Positions 22,525 through 33,157 of a DNA stretch of 64,000 nt are shown here, piece by piece; positions within the stretch are counted from its first letter, which is position 1, and every line of letters starts with the position of its first letter. The notes under the pieces were generated by a model. That model saw only the letters and a program-made list of their open reading frames with translations, was not told the DNA's origin and made no database searches. The translations under genes were made by a program, and so were the position numbers. Source of the stretch: Epiperipatus broadwayi (Eukaryota > Onychophora > Udeonychophora > Euonychophora > Peripatidae). The stretch spans positions 1,671,483-1,735,482 of the forward strand of contig JAQFVV010000043.1 of assembly GCA_028023455.1 (NCBI GenBank), read 5' to 3'.

Positions 22525-22890
22525 CATAACTTTTTTTAAATATCTGTTGAACCGGAAGTAACTATATCACACTGAGTTATGTGAAATCAAAATAACGAAA
22601 GAGAGGATGGTACCATTCTTCCTTTAAGCTGTTGTTATATATTTAGTTTTGAAATTATAGTCAATTTTGTCTATTCTTCTAATTTAGGTATAGATTAAAT
22701 AATCTGAAATCACTATTAAGATATACAGAGGATGAAGGAGTTTTATGTTAATAACCTTTGAATATTAGATGAAATATTAGTTTTAATAAATATAATAAAT
22801 GATAACTCTTTTTAAATATTTGTAATTGAAACGAAAATGACTACCTTCCACTGAGTTATGTGATGTCAAAATAACGAAAGAGAGAATGAT
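22525..22890 (+). repeat. diverged direct repeats with a conserved 3' block
   Basis: CACTGAGTTATGTGAAATCA with AAATAACGAAAGAGAGGATG (22570-22609) recurs as CACTGAGTTATGTGATGTCA with AAATAACGAAAGAGAGAATG (22851-22890). The upstream TTTTTAAATATxTGT is also shared. The unit is unknown. Confidence 0.65.
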
Positions 22891-22892
22891 AA

Positions 22893-24438
22893 TAAATATG
22901 GTATTATAACATTGTCTGGCAGCTTTGGTCTCTACATGCTTCTTCATATATTAAATGGTTTTTTATTATCATTTTCTATAGATAAAATATGGTCAAATAA
23001 AATTAACTTTTTAATTAAATTAGAAATTTTATTTTGCAATTTACTGTGTAAATTTTTCAGAATTGTTAATTTGAGGAAAACATACGTAGTGATTCTATAT
23101 ATCTTAACTTCTGATTTTAATTATAATTATGCTTCAAAATTTGATCCATAGGTTTTCATCATATTTCATTTAATCTTATGCTATATTTATTTTATATATC
23201 ACGAACACCCTTTTTTGTTGTCTTTATATTTTGTTTTACAATATTTTCAGAAATTGTTTATATATGCTTATTTCATATTAATATGACAAAGTACTTATTT
23301 CTCAAGATTGTATTTGAAATAATTCATATTTATTTTTGCGAGATATTGTATTTACTTTTGTTTTTACATATTTGATCCATCTTTCTTGTTTTAAACTTTT
23401 TTTAACAAAATCGACAAGTTAATAATTTTAAATGAAATCCTTCTAAGTTTGAATACTCATTTCTTCTAATCACCTAAATAGACCAAAGTAATTTAATATA
23501 ATAAAATGGTGTTTCTAACTTACGGAGTTAATCCATTTACAGCATTAAAAATATTTCAATATAAGATTTTTTTCAATTTATTTATTGTACAATATTTATT
23601 TTTATATTGATTTTTTTTTTTCATCTGTTATTGGTATTTTAAGTTTCACAAACATCTGTATATTATATAGTTATTATTTTCTCAGTGGCCAAAATAAATT
23701 TTCAAGTTAATACAGATTAGTCGTCCATTTTGAATTTAACGTTTGGCCATCAAGTAACTAAAAGAATGGGATATGTTTGTATATATATTGCATTATAAAT
23801 TATGTAGCAGCTGTTTTTCCTCCTTGTTATTAAGTGCAAATTTTTCAGGGAACATCAGCTTTATATTAGATTAATTACTGAGCCTACAACAGTGCATTTA
23901 CCTGTCATATCTACAATATTATCTACATCACGTTAAATAAAAAATTTACAATCACTTTCAAATCTCTTCATATTATTTGCAGCCATTTGGCTTATGGAAC
24001 AGTCAAGGAGTGTATTTATTATTCTACTAATTTATTTCTTTTTCCCTACATGATTTGATGCAGTGGTAGAGTCTAGAGCTTATGGTCCACAAGGATGTAG
24101 CCAGCTATCTCTTCTGATGCCCAAACACCTTATGTATACCTGTCCAACAAAGCCATTTGATTTAAGTACCTAGCAATCATACAGTGTAAATATTTTTTTG
24201 TGACAAGTGGCTTCAAATATCAAAATAATTTTTGACTCTGAAATTCTATAACAAATTTTTTTCTTAATAAATATTAAAAAAAATTCATACGAACTGTTTA
24301 CGTCTCACCTATTTTAATGAAGCTCTGAAATTTCTTTAATATGATTAAAATGATTCAATTTTTTAAATAATTATTTCATACTCATTTTTACATGTTCTCT
24401 TCTTAATCCTTATAAATAAATTCAAGAGTTCTTTAATA
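22893..24438. other. non-coding, nothing firm recognised
   Basis: Very T-rich. Open stretches near 22912-23375 are hydrophobic low-complexity translations of T runs, without start context or splice sites. A tRNA-A-box-like GCAGTGGTAGAG sits at 24061-24072, but no B box follows at the right distance. Confidence 0.45.
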
Positions 24439-24600
24439 CCCCATATTTTAATCTTGGGCAGCTTAATATGCAGATTATTTTATTATACTTGATTTTTAAA
24501 AGAAATTTTCAGTTTTATTCCCCATATTTTAATTTTGGGCAGCCTAATATGCAGATTATTTTATTATAGTTGATTTTTAAAAGAAATTTTCAGTTTTATT
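24439..24600 (+). repeat. tandem duplication of 81 bp
   Basis: CCCCATATTTTAATCTTGGG at 24439 and CCCCATATTTTAATTTTGGG at 24520 begin two units. These continue GCAGC(T/C)TAATATGCAGATTA and end AAAAGAAATTTTCAGTTTTA. They differ at only a few positions, so the duplication is recent. Confidence 0.9.
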
Positions 24601-24730
24601 TATTTTAAAATCTTTCTTACAAATAACTCAATGACTCTCAAGTTTCTATGATTTCATTTCTTTAGCTTTTAGTCCCCCCTCCCCATTTTAGTAATTAAAA
24701 TATTTATTAAATGTGTTTGTTTTATACATA

Positions 24731-24908
24731 ATTTAAATTAAAATGCTAAATCACCCTTCAAATATTATTTGTCAGCAACGCCCTCTGTGAATAAATATAA
24801 AGTCTGAATTTCAAATACCTTTTAAGTTGGCATTTGAAATTCAGAGTATATTTACCCACAGAGGGCGTTGCTGAAAAACATTTGTGAGGGTAACTTAGCA
24901 TTTTATAT
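24731..24908. repeat. palindromic MITE-like element
   Basis: Arms mirror each other around 24825: TCAGCAACGCCCTCTGTGAA on the left and CACAGAGGGCGTTGCTGA on the right, plus AGTCTGAATTTCAAAT with ATTTGAAATTCAGAGT near the centre and ATGCTAAATCACCC with GGGTAACTTAGCAT outside. No coding sequence. Confidence 0.85.
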
Positions 24909-25189
24909 TTGAATTTTCAGCTAGCAATAAGCACTGGATATTTTCTTATCATTTAAACTGTATATTATAGTCTATATTCATTCTCAGTATATTTAATTAG
25001 TTCACAAGAAATCCAGCTAAATATGAACGCTATAGAGAAGTATGCAAATGCAGACAAGCTAGTTTTTTTTTAGTTCATTTAAAAAATATTTTACTGCAAT
25101 ATTAATTTAAGAAATTTCTATTTTGCCTTTTATATGCTTTGTTTTTCTCAAAGCAACTTTATTAAGTCACTAAAGTATGATCCATCTGT

Positions 25190-25775
25190 GCAGGGACCAC
25201 CTTCTGTCACCTGCAGCAGTGGGCCATAGAGGCTACAATGTTATATTAATATTCTGCAACTGTTTGGTGGCTCAAAGCAACAGAACCGCCTTATACAATA
25301 GATTAGGTGTTACAGGTATATAAAAAAAATACATTCCAAGTGCAAACATCAAGAAAAAACACAAAAAGAGGAAAAAAGGGCATGAATTATCACAGATCAA
25401 ATGTTAGTCAATCAAGTTCATGTGGGACAATCAGCTCTCAGCCCACCTGGCAAGTCTTCAAGCAGCTCCCCCAGACCCATCAGACAGAACTCAGTTTAGT
25501 GAGAATCCAGACCCACTCCTTGGACAAGGTTAAACCGTTTCGGCCCCTGCCGTCAGGGGGTTACAATTAATCTGGGTGTGACATAGGTTCAGCATGTCTG
25601 GAACATCAACCAAATCAGAGAGGGCCATGAGAACATTGCCAATCTCTCTAAATCTGGGTGTGGTGATGATCGCTGATCGATCCCACTGATCAACAAATCC
25701 TTCATAGCCATCACTTCTACCTTTGAGACCGAGAATTCTGGAAAAAACAATGATTAGATTCACATTTCCACCAGG
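25190..25775. other. GC-richer island with a possible minus-strand exon
   Basis: Base composition changes sharply, to near half G+C. An open minus-strand frame at 25530-25737 follows a good acceptor (TTGTTTTTTCCAG, exon from 25737) and reads ILGLKGRSDGYEGFVDQWDR, TTPRFREIGNVLMALSDLVD and VPDMLNLCHTQINCN before a stop. It is protein-like but I do not recognise it. A donor could be the GTAAC after ATTAATT. A strong CCCCTGACGGCAGGGG hairpin followed by CCGAAACGG lies at its end on the minus strand, a pattern often seen near retroelement 3' ends. It could be a host exon or a younger transposon piece. Confidence 0.35.
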
Positions 25776-27286
25776 TCCTCAGGGTTCACAATCCAGTTTG
25801 TATTATATACCCTTGTTCTGAACTAAATTGTGACGTTCATTTCAATTATGATTCTGTTTTACTGATCCTATCGAGTTCTTCTAATCCAAGTCGAGTTTTA
25901 ATTTTAATGCTTAATTAGAGTTCCAATTATAAAATCTAATGGTTTGTATTTAGTCTTTGGGTTTTTCTTAGTAATTTAAATTTAAAGGGATTGAATGATT
26001 AACCGCTTGTGTTTCTGTCTAGGCCCATAACATCTAATAAATCCATTTTAATCTCTAAATCATTGTTTTTTTCTTTCTAATTCACTTCGACATAATTCTA
26101 GGTCAATTTGAAACTTTTTTTGAAGAATTTTTATTTTTGTGTCGTCCTAATCGCACCGGGGGTGGCCCAATAACGTTTGATCTAATCATCATAAATTTCC
26201 AATTTTTATGCAGGGAAGTAGCTTAAATCATAATGTTTAATTCTGAATTTAAGATCAAATTAATATTTAAAACAGTTTTCTTTCCTGCAAAATTTACCGC
26301 ATTTGGCCACTTCCGATTGAACACTGTGATAATGCTGCCTTTTTTCTTTATGAAGAATTTGACATTTAAAAAAAAAACATTTTTTTCCTGGCTTTAGACT
26401 AATCTTTGCATCTGGTATGCTTCCCAAACTGTTTTTGTCCTCCATGACTGGTTTGTAGTTGTTGAAAGTTGTTTTATTTCTTGATATCAGGAACTAAGTT
26501 TGAACTCTCAGGAATACCATCGTCGAGCTTTTCCTTTTTTTTTCATAGGTATTAATTTTCCAATCGTTCTAAATTAGCTCCATCATCAAATTTAGGATTT
26601 TTGTTATTATTTCCTCTTTTGAATTATTAGATTACATTTTAAATACGTTTTCTCAGTTTTAATGATTTTAGTAGTTATTTATACTGTATTAGCTTTTGCT
26701 TGATTAATGGTGGCCATTTGCATAGAATAAAACGATTGGCAAATTGAGTTATTTTGGCTTAGAACTGATTTAAAGTTTCTTGAAAAAGTGTAAAAGGTTA
26801 AAACAAGTGGTCACTTATGTTTTATTATTCGTCTTCTTACCAACTCCCGTCTTGAATATGTGAATCTTCCCATCCTTGTGGAGTCAGCAAGCAGTGAACT
26901 GCTCCCACTCACAACAGGAAGGGGACTCCTCTGTTATAAAGTTTTGATTATATATTTGTATTATGAAAATTAGGATTTTTGTTATCATTTCCTATTTTGA
27001 ATTATTAGATTACATTTTTATACGCTTTGTTTAGGTGTGAAAATGTTTAAATGACAATTTTGAAAAAAAAAAAATTTCATTAGTATTGAATGAAATTGCT
27101 TACCAGAGAATCCCATAATTCAAGATCATGGCCTTATCAGTTTCATTAAATGGATGGTAATACTATTTGTTCAACACCTGTTGATATTGTCTAATTTCTA
27201 CCAATCTTTCAGTTTATACTTTTGACTTTCATTAAAATATTTCAATCAATTATAAACTTTGAAAAGATAAATATTATAGTACCACT
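25776..27286. other. non-coding with one 60-bp direct repeat pair
   Basis: TTTAGGATTTTTGTTATTAT followed by a TTGAATTATTAGATTACATT block (from about 26590) recurs from about 26967. A GC-richer patch at 26835-26935 is unidentified. Open frames here, including one at 26260-26445 on the minus strand, match nothing I know. Confidence 0.4.
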
Positions 27287-27508
27287 TTAAAGTACATAAA
27301 ACATCAAACATCACATGATCACCATTCTTTATGCTTATACAATTTTGTTTACACACAAAACTCTCCACACAGTAGCACCACTCAATGCCAAGCCAGAGAA
27401 ACAGATAGGGATTTTAATGCACAAACCTTCCTGCATTCATTGATTACTCTGGCTTGCACTGAGTGGCGCTACTATATGGAGAGTTTTGCCTGCGTGTTAA
27501 AGTACATA
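27287..27508 (-). mobile_element. FBR1 retroposon-like element with 12-bp duplication
   Basis: TTAAAGTACATA flanks it at 27287-27298 and 27497-27508. It has the constant ACATCACATGATCACCATTC end and the GGAGAGTTTTGCCTG end. The inverted ends are ACTCTCCACACAGTAGCACC and GCGCTACTATATGGAGAGTT. The middle is short and lacks the hammerhead-like block. Confidence 0.85.
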
Positions 27509-28337
27509 CTAAATAAAAACAGATTAAAAGAAAATAAAGAAATTCAATATATTTAATTTAGAATTAATAAAATCAAGACACTAAATATTTAGAGACTATA
27601 AAAAGACACATTATCTATGAAATGTTTATGAAGTTAAAGGGAACCATTTATCTTCAAAGAAGATAAACTCCTGTATTTATTGCACATACTGTTATATATA
27701 AAGTCTGAAAACTCCCTCAAACACAGTAGTATAATATTACGATGCATTGACAAATATATTAATAAAAGATGTGCATCTTCATTATTGTGAAAATTAATTA
27801 CAAAATGAATTATAAGAATGTTAAATTTATTCATTGAAAGTAATTGCCAGAGCAGCTGGAGAAAAAGCGGAGTCAATTTTAATACTTTCATGCATGAAGG
27901 GAGAAACGGAGGATGGATAGTTTATATATAATAAAAACGCTTAAGACATTTAAAAATATATCTTATTTGCAGTATATTGTTTTACAATGAGTATAAATCA
28001 AGTCAAGAATGATTCTCTTCGTTAGAAATTTTATTTATTTTGAATCAGAATTCGCTTAAAAAACACATTAAAATATATATATAATTTTTTGCATTATATG
28101 TTATTTACACAAACATTGGTCCAATAAAACTGCACAAATTGATAGTTAAAATTTATAAATAATTACTGATTATTATTTGTAAATGATGATTACGGCTTTG
28201 CGCAATTTTTTTGAATCAATATTTGAGAAAACAAAAAATACATATAATGCAAAATATATATATATTGAATATTTTACTGTGAATTCGTTAATAATATCAT
28301 CGTAATTTAATTCTTTTGTGACTTATGATTCAACATA

Positions 28338-28874
28338 TCAAATTAATCATAGAATTAAACTTGGTTGGAATGCTTTTGGTAGAAATAACTTGATACTAAA
28401 AGGAAATATGCCTATGTGTTTGAAAAGGGAGGTTTTTAATAAATATATTTTACCAGTTCTTACTTATGGATCTGAGACTTGGACATTTAACAGAAGTGCA
28501 GTACAGAGACTTCAAACTACTCAAAGAAGTATGGAGAGATGCATGTTGGGAGTAACAAGAAGAAATCAAAAATGCAATATATGGGTAAGAGAACAAACAG
28601 GTGTTACTGACCTCATTGAAAAAAATTAAAAGACTGAAGTGGAGTTGGGCTGGACATATTGCTAGAAGATATGATAATAGATGGACAATTGAAATCTTAA
28701 ACTGGAGTCCAAGAGATTGTAAAAGATCCAGAAAGAGACCACGTGAGATGGATGGATGAAATAAGAAAGTGTGCAGGGGTGATGTGAAAAAGAGAAGCTA
28801 AAGATAGGAGAATATGGATTGAACTTGGAGAGACCATTCTGCAGTGGAGTGATAATGGTTGATGATGATGATAT
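28338..28874 (+). mobile_element. RTE-like LINE 3' fragment, copy 3
   Basis: This is the longest of three related fragments. It reads HRIKLGWNAFGRNNLILKGN, VFNKYILPVLTYGSETWTFN, LQTTQRSMERCMLGVTRRNQ and REQTGVTDLIE in one frame, then, after a frame change at about 28620, LKWSWAGHIARRYDNRWTIE with PRDCKRSRKRPRVRWMDEIR. These are hallmark blocks after the RT core of RTE-type elements that are widespread in animals. It ends TGGTTGATGATGATGATATC. The RT core is missing (5' truncation) and the frame is broken. Confidence 0.85.
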
Positions 28875-28984
28875 CAAATTGCTAAAGAAGAATAAAGAGC
28901 TTTCCTAATTTGCTCTAACAATCTTTATTGATAAATGCCAGCTAAACAAAGCATTTAAAAATCTATCTTGAAAATACTCCTTAG

Positions 28985-29026
28985 CCTCAGACCAATGGTT
29001 TCATGCTTTGCCACTCCTCAGTGAGG
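28985..29026 (-). ncRNA. candidate type I hammerhead ribozyme
   Basis: Minus-strand order: CCTCA (29026-29022), CTGAGGA (29021-29015), GTG-GCAAAG-CAT hairpin (29014-29003), GAAA (29002-28999), CC-ATT-GG (28998-28992), TC (28991-28990), TGAGG (28989-28985). Stem I pairs CCTCA with TGAGG and can extend past a CA bulge by TAG with CTA. Stem III pairs ACC with GGT around ATT, and GTC sits at the cleavage position. Stem II has three pairs, one of them G-T. All invariant core positions of the hammerhead (CUGANGA, GAAA, UH) are met. Activity is inferred only from this layout. Confidence 0.5.
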
Positions 29027-29062
29027 TGCTAGGGTAGCTTCAGATACTAGATCTACCTAGTA

Positions 29063-29104
29063 CCTCACTGAGGAATGGCAAAGCATGAAATCATTCGTCT
29101 GAGG
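29063..29104 (+). ncRNA. hammerhead-like core, decayed partner arm
   Basis: It has the same layout on the plus strand: CCTCA, CTGAGGA (29068-29074), ATG-GCAAAG-CAT, GAAA (29087-29090), TCATTCG, TC (29098-29099), TGAGG. Stem I keeps five pairs. Stem III is damaged by C-to-T changes relative to the other arm, so this arm is probably inactive even if the other works. Confidence 0.4.
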
Positions 29105-29699
29105 CTGAGTGGTTTTCAAGATAGAGATTTTTAAATGCTTTGTTTAGCTGGCATTTATCAATAAAGTTTGTTAGAGCTAATTAGCAGAACTCTTTATTTT
29201 TTTATTTACAAGCTTAAAAATCGAGTCATGTGATATATGACTTCGATTTTTCACTAATGAAGTGAATCATTATTGACCTACACTGACTTCACATTAACAT
29301 GACCAGAACATTGCGAAACAGGAATACAAATTATATGTAGCTGAAACATCAGTGCGACCACACAACCAATGTTTCTATAATTGTAATACTTTGCTTGTGT
29401 TAGTCATTACAGATTCTACAAATTACAGAGTTTTGGCAAAAAAAAAAAAAAAAAAAGGAAATGGTAGTTACATTTAGCAAGTAATAAAATGCTTTATTTT
29501 TTGATTTTAGCAAAACATAGATCATGCAGATCTGGATCCTTGATAAGCATGAGGTCTTGTGCCATCACCCTATTTACATTGCCTTTAGGCCGGCTCTGGT
29601 AATTGATTCATGGAAATCTCAAGAAACTGTCAGTAAAGAATAGAAGGAATAAAAAGTGATCAGTGACAGACATAATTGACTTGCAATTGTAATTACCAT

Positions 29700-31375
29700 A
29701 GAGTCCTTAATCTTGTAAGTTGAAACACATTCAAAATCATATGATCAGGGATATAAGTTACAAAATCCTAAAATCACTAGACTTTCTGGTAATAATAGTA
29801 GACCATATGTACATAGAACTAATAGATTAAATGAATACGTATTTTGATCCACAATGGAATATGCTATAAACGTATATGCAGATTTCATTTCTACAAATGA
29901 ATCCAAAGAGAAGGTGAATATATGAATGATCATATTAAAGAATTTGGAAAAAAATATTTATACTGCCTTATGTAATCAATTAATCTATTCAGTAATTGAT
30001 ATACATTTACAACAAAAATTATTTAGTATCTCTAATTGACCTTCAAAGTTGCAAAAGAAAAACATCCATAAGATCTCAGAAAGGAATAACATTATATAAA
30101 TATCTATAGATACTGTATTGATAATCTGAGAATCAAATTGTGTTGAAGTCAGATAACTGCAAAACAGTCCAAGAAAAAAGGCAAAAATGATTCACGCATA
30201 AATAAATACTATTTCGGATACAAAAAAAAAAACTAATGTTACCAAGAGTCAACAACACATTTCTAAGGACCATTTTAAGACAAGTTATTGGAAAACATCA
30301 AAAATTGACATTATTCAGAATCACATACTGGATGCAACAGTTTGGCCATCAGGTAGATTGGAAATGAATTCAAACTTATATAATAAAAAGATGAATTTTC
30401 CATATATAAAAATTACTTATTATGGGTAAATAAAACTAATACGAGATATCTCCTAGACAGCATATTCTAAGATTGTTCCACACTTCTTCCCAAACACTAT
30501 AAAAATAAAAACCTTGATAGGAAGATTCATATATCCTAATACGAATTCATTAATAGGATGATGTATCAACATGTGATGTATGCCAAAGAACAAAAAAGGG
30601 TTCTTTGAAGACATATCTATACACTGAAAACATGAAACATCTGGAAGTTTCTACACCTTGACTTCGTAAATTCATTATTTCGAAATCAAATGTTTTTTAT
30701 AATTGCTGTCTTACACCTGAAGTTGGAAATAATTCCAGTTAAAAATACATCCACAAAAATAGGTGTCACTAAATTACAAGAAAAAATAATTTATTGCCCA
30801 TAGCATTTTACATCTTGAACAATGCCATTACTTTCACCACCGTGGAAATGAAGGTATTTACATCAAAAAACTACATCCGACTCGCACTCAATGTGCTATA
30901 CTATACTGCATATAGAGGACAAAAAACTACATCCGACTCGCACTCAATGTGCTATACTATACTGCATATAGAGGACAAGCTGAAATAATAATGTAATAAA
31001 AAAAATTCACATAAGAAAACTGGACATCACAATTATTAAGATTTTTACTACAGCATTAAATGGTACCTTATATTAGAACAAGAAAACATCGCAATTGTTA
31101 ATACACTGTCCCTTTAGAATATTATCGGTCATTGTTCATCCAGATTCATATAGTGGACAAAAAGGGGAACAGAAAAGTACCAAATTAGGTGCACATTTAG
31201 AATCGGTGATACTGTATATGCTAGAGATTATATATCAGATACTAAATGGTTACTAATCAGAATTATTCAAGTAAATAGATTTACGCTATGTTCAAAATAT
31301 GATGGAAAAATTCTTCACAGACACCTTGACCAAGTAATAGAAGCAAGACATTATATATACTCATATTACTAATCC
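29700..31375 (+). mobile_element. Ty3/gypsy-like pol remnant (integrase region)
   Basis: The clearest part is a continuous frame at about 31198-31372: RIGDTVYARDYISDTKW, then KYDGKILHRHLDQVIEAR, the typical C-terminal integrase segment of Ty3/gypsy elements (G-D-x-V-Y-x-R ... K-W ... R-R-H-x-D-Q). TCDVCQRTKKG near 30570 fits the CxxC half of the zinc-binding HHCC domain. The catalytic core between them is unreadable and contains a recent 56-bp tandem duplication. Upstream sequence to 29700 is of similar base composition but shows no clear RT motif. No LTRs were seen. Confidence 0.6.
30865..30976 (+). repeat. perfect tandem duplication of 56 bp
   Basis: Two identical units, each beginning AAAAAACTACATCCGACTCG and ending CTGCATATAGAGGAC, occupy 30865-30920 and 30921-30976. 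Identity of the units means this happened recently, inside an already decayed gypsy remnant. Confidence 0.95.
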
Positions 31376-31429
31376 CAAGCCTATTAATTAAAATCGAATA
31401 GCAAGTATTCATATTGGTTTTTTAATAAT

Positions 31430-31545
31430 CATTAGTATCCTATTAGTGCAGTGAAAATGATAGATTCTGGAACTTGGAGTCTACCACGAATTGCAGTTCC
31501 AGTTCTCTCTCTGCCTGTGATCTAACTTCCTATGAACCCTCAAAC
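31430..31545 (+). repeat. possible second tRNA-like SINE fragment
   Basis: TATTAGTGCAGTGAAAATGA resembles a tRNA A-box region, and TTGCAGTTCCAGTTCTC lies about 50 bases on in the B-box position. A similar pair is at 58071-58140 (TGTTAGTGCAGTGGTAGAAG and GAATCGAATCTC). Both are diverged. Confidence 0.3.
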
Positions 31546-32783
31546 AATAAACCTTTAGACTATTTTTTTTAATAGCCATTAGTGTCAGGTTGTTGCATTG
31601 GTTCATTTGAAATGTTTACATTATTTATGGGTATCTATATACAGATAGACATTTTTTATGCAACTGAGGATTTCCAAACAAGCTTAAAATTTTATTAAGA
31701 AATTGGTGGTCCATACCTACCTAGCTAGTCATGCAATTATTGGTCAATAAAATAAAAAAGGCTATAAGAATCTTTTATTCTTAACTTGTAAATAGTGCTT
31801 TTTGCGTAACAGAATTTCAAAATAAACGTATTCATTTATCTCAAATTTTGGGATCTAAAATTCAGGATTGCATTTGATATATTTTTACGTCATCATATAC
31901 ATTGCTTGCATATATATTTTTAAATCAAAAGATTATGATGTTAAAGTACATCAAAACAAGAATATTGATTACAAATATATTTTAATTTATTTAAAAAGAA
32001 CTAATTATGAGCTATATACCACTAATATATAAATATACAAGCTGAACACCATTAATGTAAAAATCTTGATTCCCAAGACCTTTTGGATTAATGATTCTTC
32101 TAGTTTTAAAAAACAAAAACTTACTAATATGCATCTATATTCCATTCACATGTAACTAAGGCAATCTTTACAAACAATACTTGTTTAACTCCTCTCCTCT
32201 TTGCATGCCAGCTTTTTATAAAATTTAGCACTTGTTTTTCTTTCTCTTATGTTTTCTTGTGATAAGATTTCTAATAACCTTTTTAGTAATATTTAAATAA
32301 CCAATTGAAATGTACTTTAAAACGTTAGTAAGTAATTCTTTTTTATTTTTCCACTATTATTATTCAGGAAATAATGGAAACCACAAAATTCAAAGTATAA
32401 AAAAATGAACAAGCAAAAACATGACATTGGTGTTAATCTGAATCCTTTTTTTTATTCTAGCACCATTTATTATGAGCTTAAATAGTCTTTAATAAGGGTC
32501 CAATTTCGGATTAGGAGGCTCCATGAAAGATACTAGTGCTCAAACTTAAGAACTTCCGAGTAATAATGTCCTATGCCTTTTTTTTAGATGGTAGAATTTC
32601 TGTCCCAGATTGTTTTTTATCAACGATTTAGGATTTAATCCTGTAGAGGTCACAACTGATCTGAGAGATACAAACTCTTCTCGTAAATATTGTCACATAT
32701 TGCTTGCATAGGTTCAAACTCATGGCAAGCTGTGCATTTTATCTGCTAATATTGTCTTAATATTTAATGTGTCAGTTTTGTTG
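31546..32783. other. non-coding, nothing recognised
   Basis: A+T-rich with no domain, exon or element ends. An isolated B-box-like GGTTCAAACTC is at 32711-32721 without an A box. Confidence 0.45.
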
Positions 32784-32913
32784 AGGATTTGCAATAAACG
32801 TCACATGACCACTACTTCTTATGCTTGTGTATAACTGTTGTTAAAACAGGCAAAACTCACTATGCCAGAAGGCTTATGCATAAAATCCCCATCTAGTGCC
32901 TACTCATCCAATA

Positions 32914-32955
32914 TCCCCAGACTAGTTTCTGGCTTGTGGCCTTCATCAGTGAGGA
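32914..32955 (-). ncRNA. FBR1 hammerhead-like core, left arm
   Basis: Minus strand: TCCTCA, CTGATGA, A-GGC-CACAA-GCC-A, GAAAC, TAGTC, TGGGGA. Stem I has six pairs, one of them G-T. Stem II has three pairs and an A-A mismatch at its base, where hammerheads normally have G-C. Stem III is at most AC/GT around TA, or could form between two copies because ACTAGT is self-complementary. Confidence 0.35.
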
Positions 32956-32992
32956 GCCTTGGATCTGAGCACTGCACCTAGATCTCCAAGGC

Positions 32993-33034
32993 TTCTCACT
33001 GACGAATGCCACAAGCCCGAAACTAGTCTGGGGA
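32993..33034 (+). ncRNA. FBR1 hammerhead-like core, right arm
   Basis: Plus strand: TTCTCA, CTGACGA (32999-33005), ATGCCACAAGCCC, GAAAC (33019-33023), TAGTC, TGGGGA. Stem I keeps six pairs with two G-T. Stem II has only two good pairs. CTGACGA still fits the CUGANGA consensus. Confidence 0.35.
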
Positions 33035-33157
33035 TATTGGATGAGTAGGCACTAGATGGGGATTTTATGCACAAGCCTTCTGGCATCCATTGATTATTCT
33101 ATCTTGCTGTGTGTAGCAATACGTATAGTGAGTTTTGCCTGTTTTAGGATTTGTAAT

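Larger units (their letters stand above)
28889..29199. repeat. foldback element carrying hammerhead-like cores on both strands
   Basis: Arms of about 140 bp mirror around 29045: AGAATAAAGAGCTTTCCTAA on the left and TTAGCAGAACTCTTTATTTT on the right outside, GATAAATGCCAGCTAAACAA with its complement inside, and TTGCCACTCCTCAGTGAGGT with ACCTCACTGAGGAATGGCAA nearest the centre. It lies directly after an RTE-like 3' tail. Each arm contains a hammerhead-ribozyme-like sequence in opposite orientation, listed separately. Confidence 0.85.
32784..33157 (-). mobile_element. FBR1 retroposon-like element, longest copy, palindromic
   Basis: AGGATTTGCAAT (32784-32795) and AGGATTTGTAAT (33146-33157) flank it. 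It begins CGTCACATGACCACTACTTC and ends GAGTTTTGCCTG. The body is an inverted repeat with arms of about 120 bp: GCATAAAATCCCCATCTAGT, ATATCCCCAGACTAGTTTCT and the AGTGAGGAGCCTTGGATCTG block on the left are mirrored on the right around about 32975. Each arm holds a hammerhead-like core. Confidence 0.85.

Noticed and set aside
22912-23375. Two open plus-strand frames as small genes
   Set aside because: They are hydrophobic low-complexity translations of T-rich DNA, with no motif, splice signal or promoter.
25518-25556. CTGACGG...GGCCGAAACGG (minus strand) as a hammerhead
   Set aside because: The core lacks the final A of CUGANGA and there is no UH plus stem I partner. It is simply a strong hairpin.
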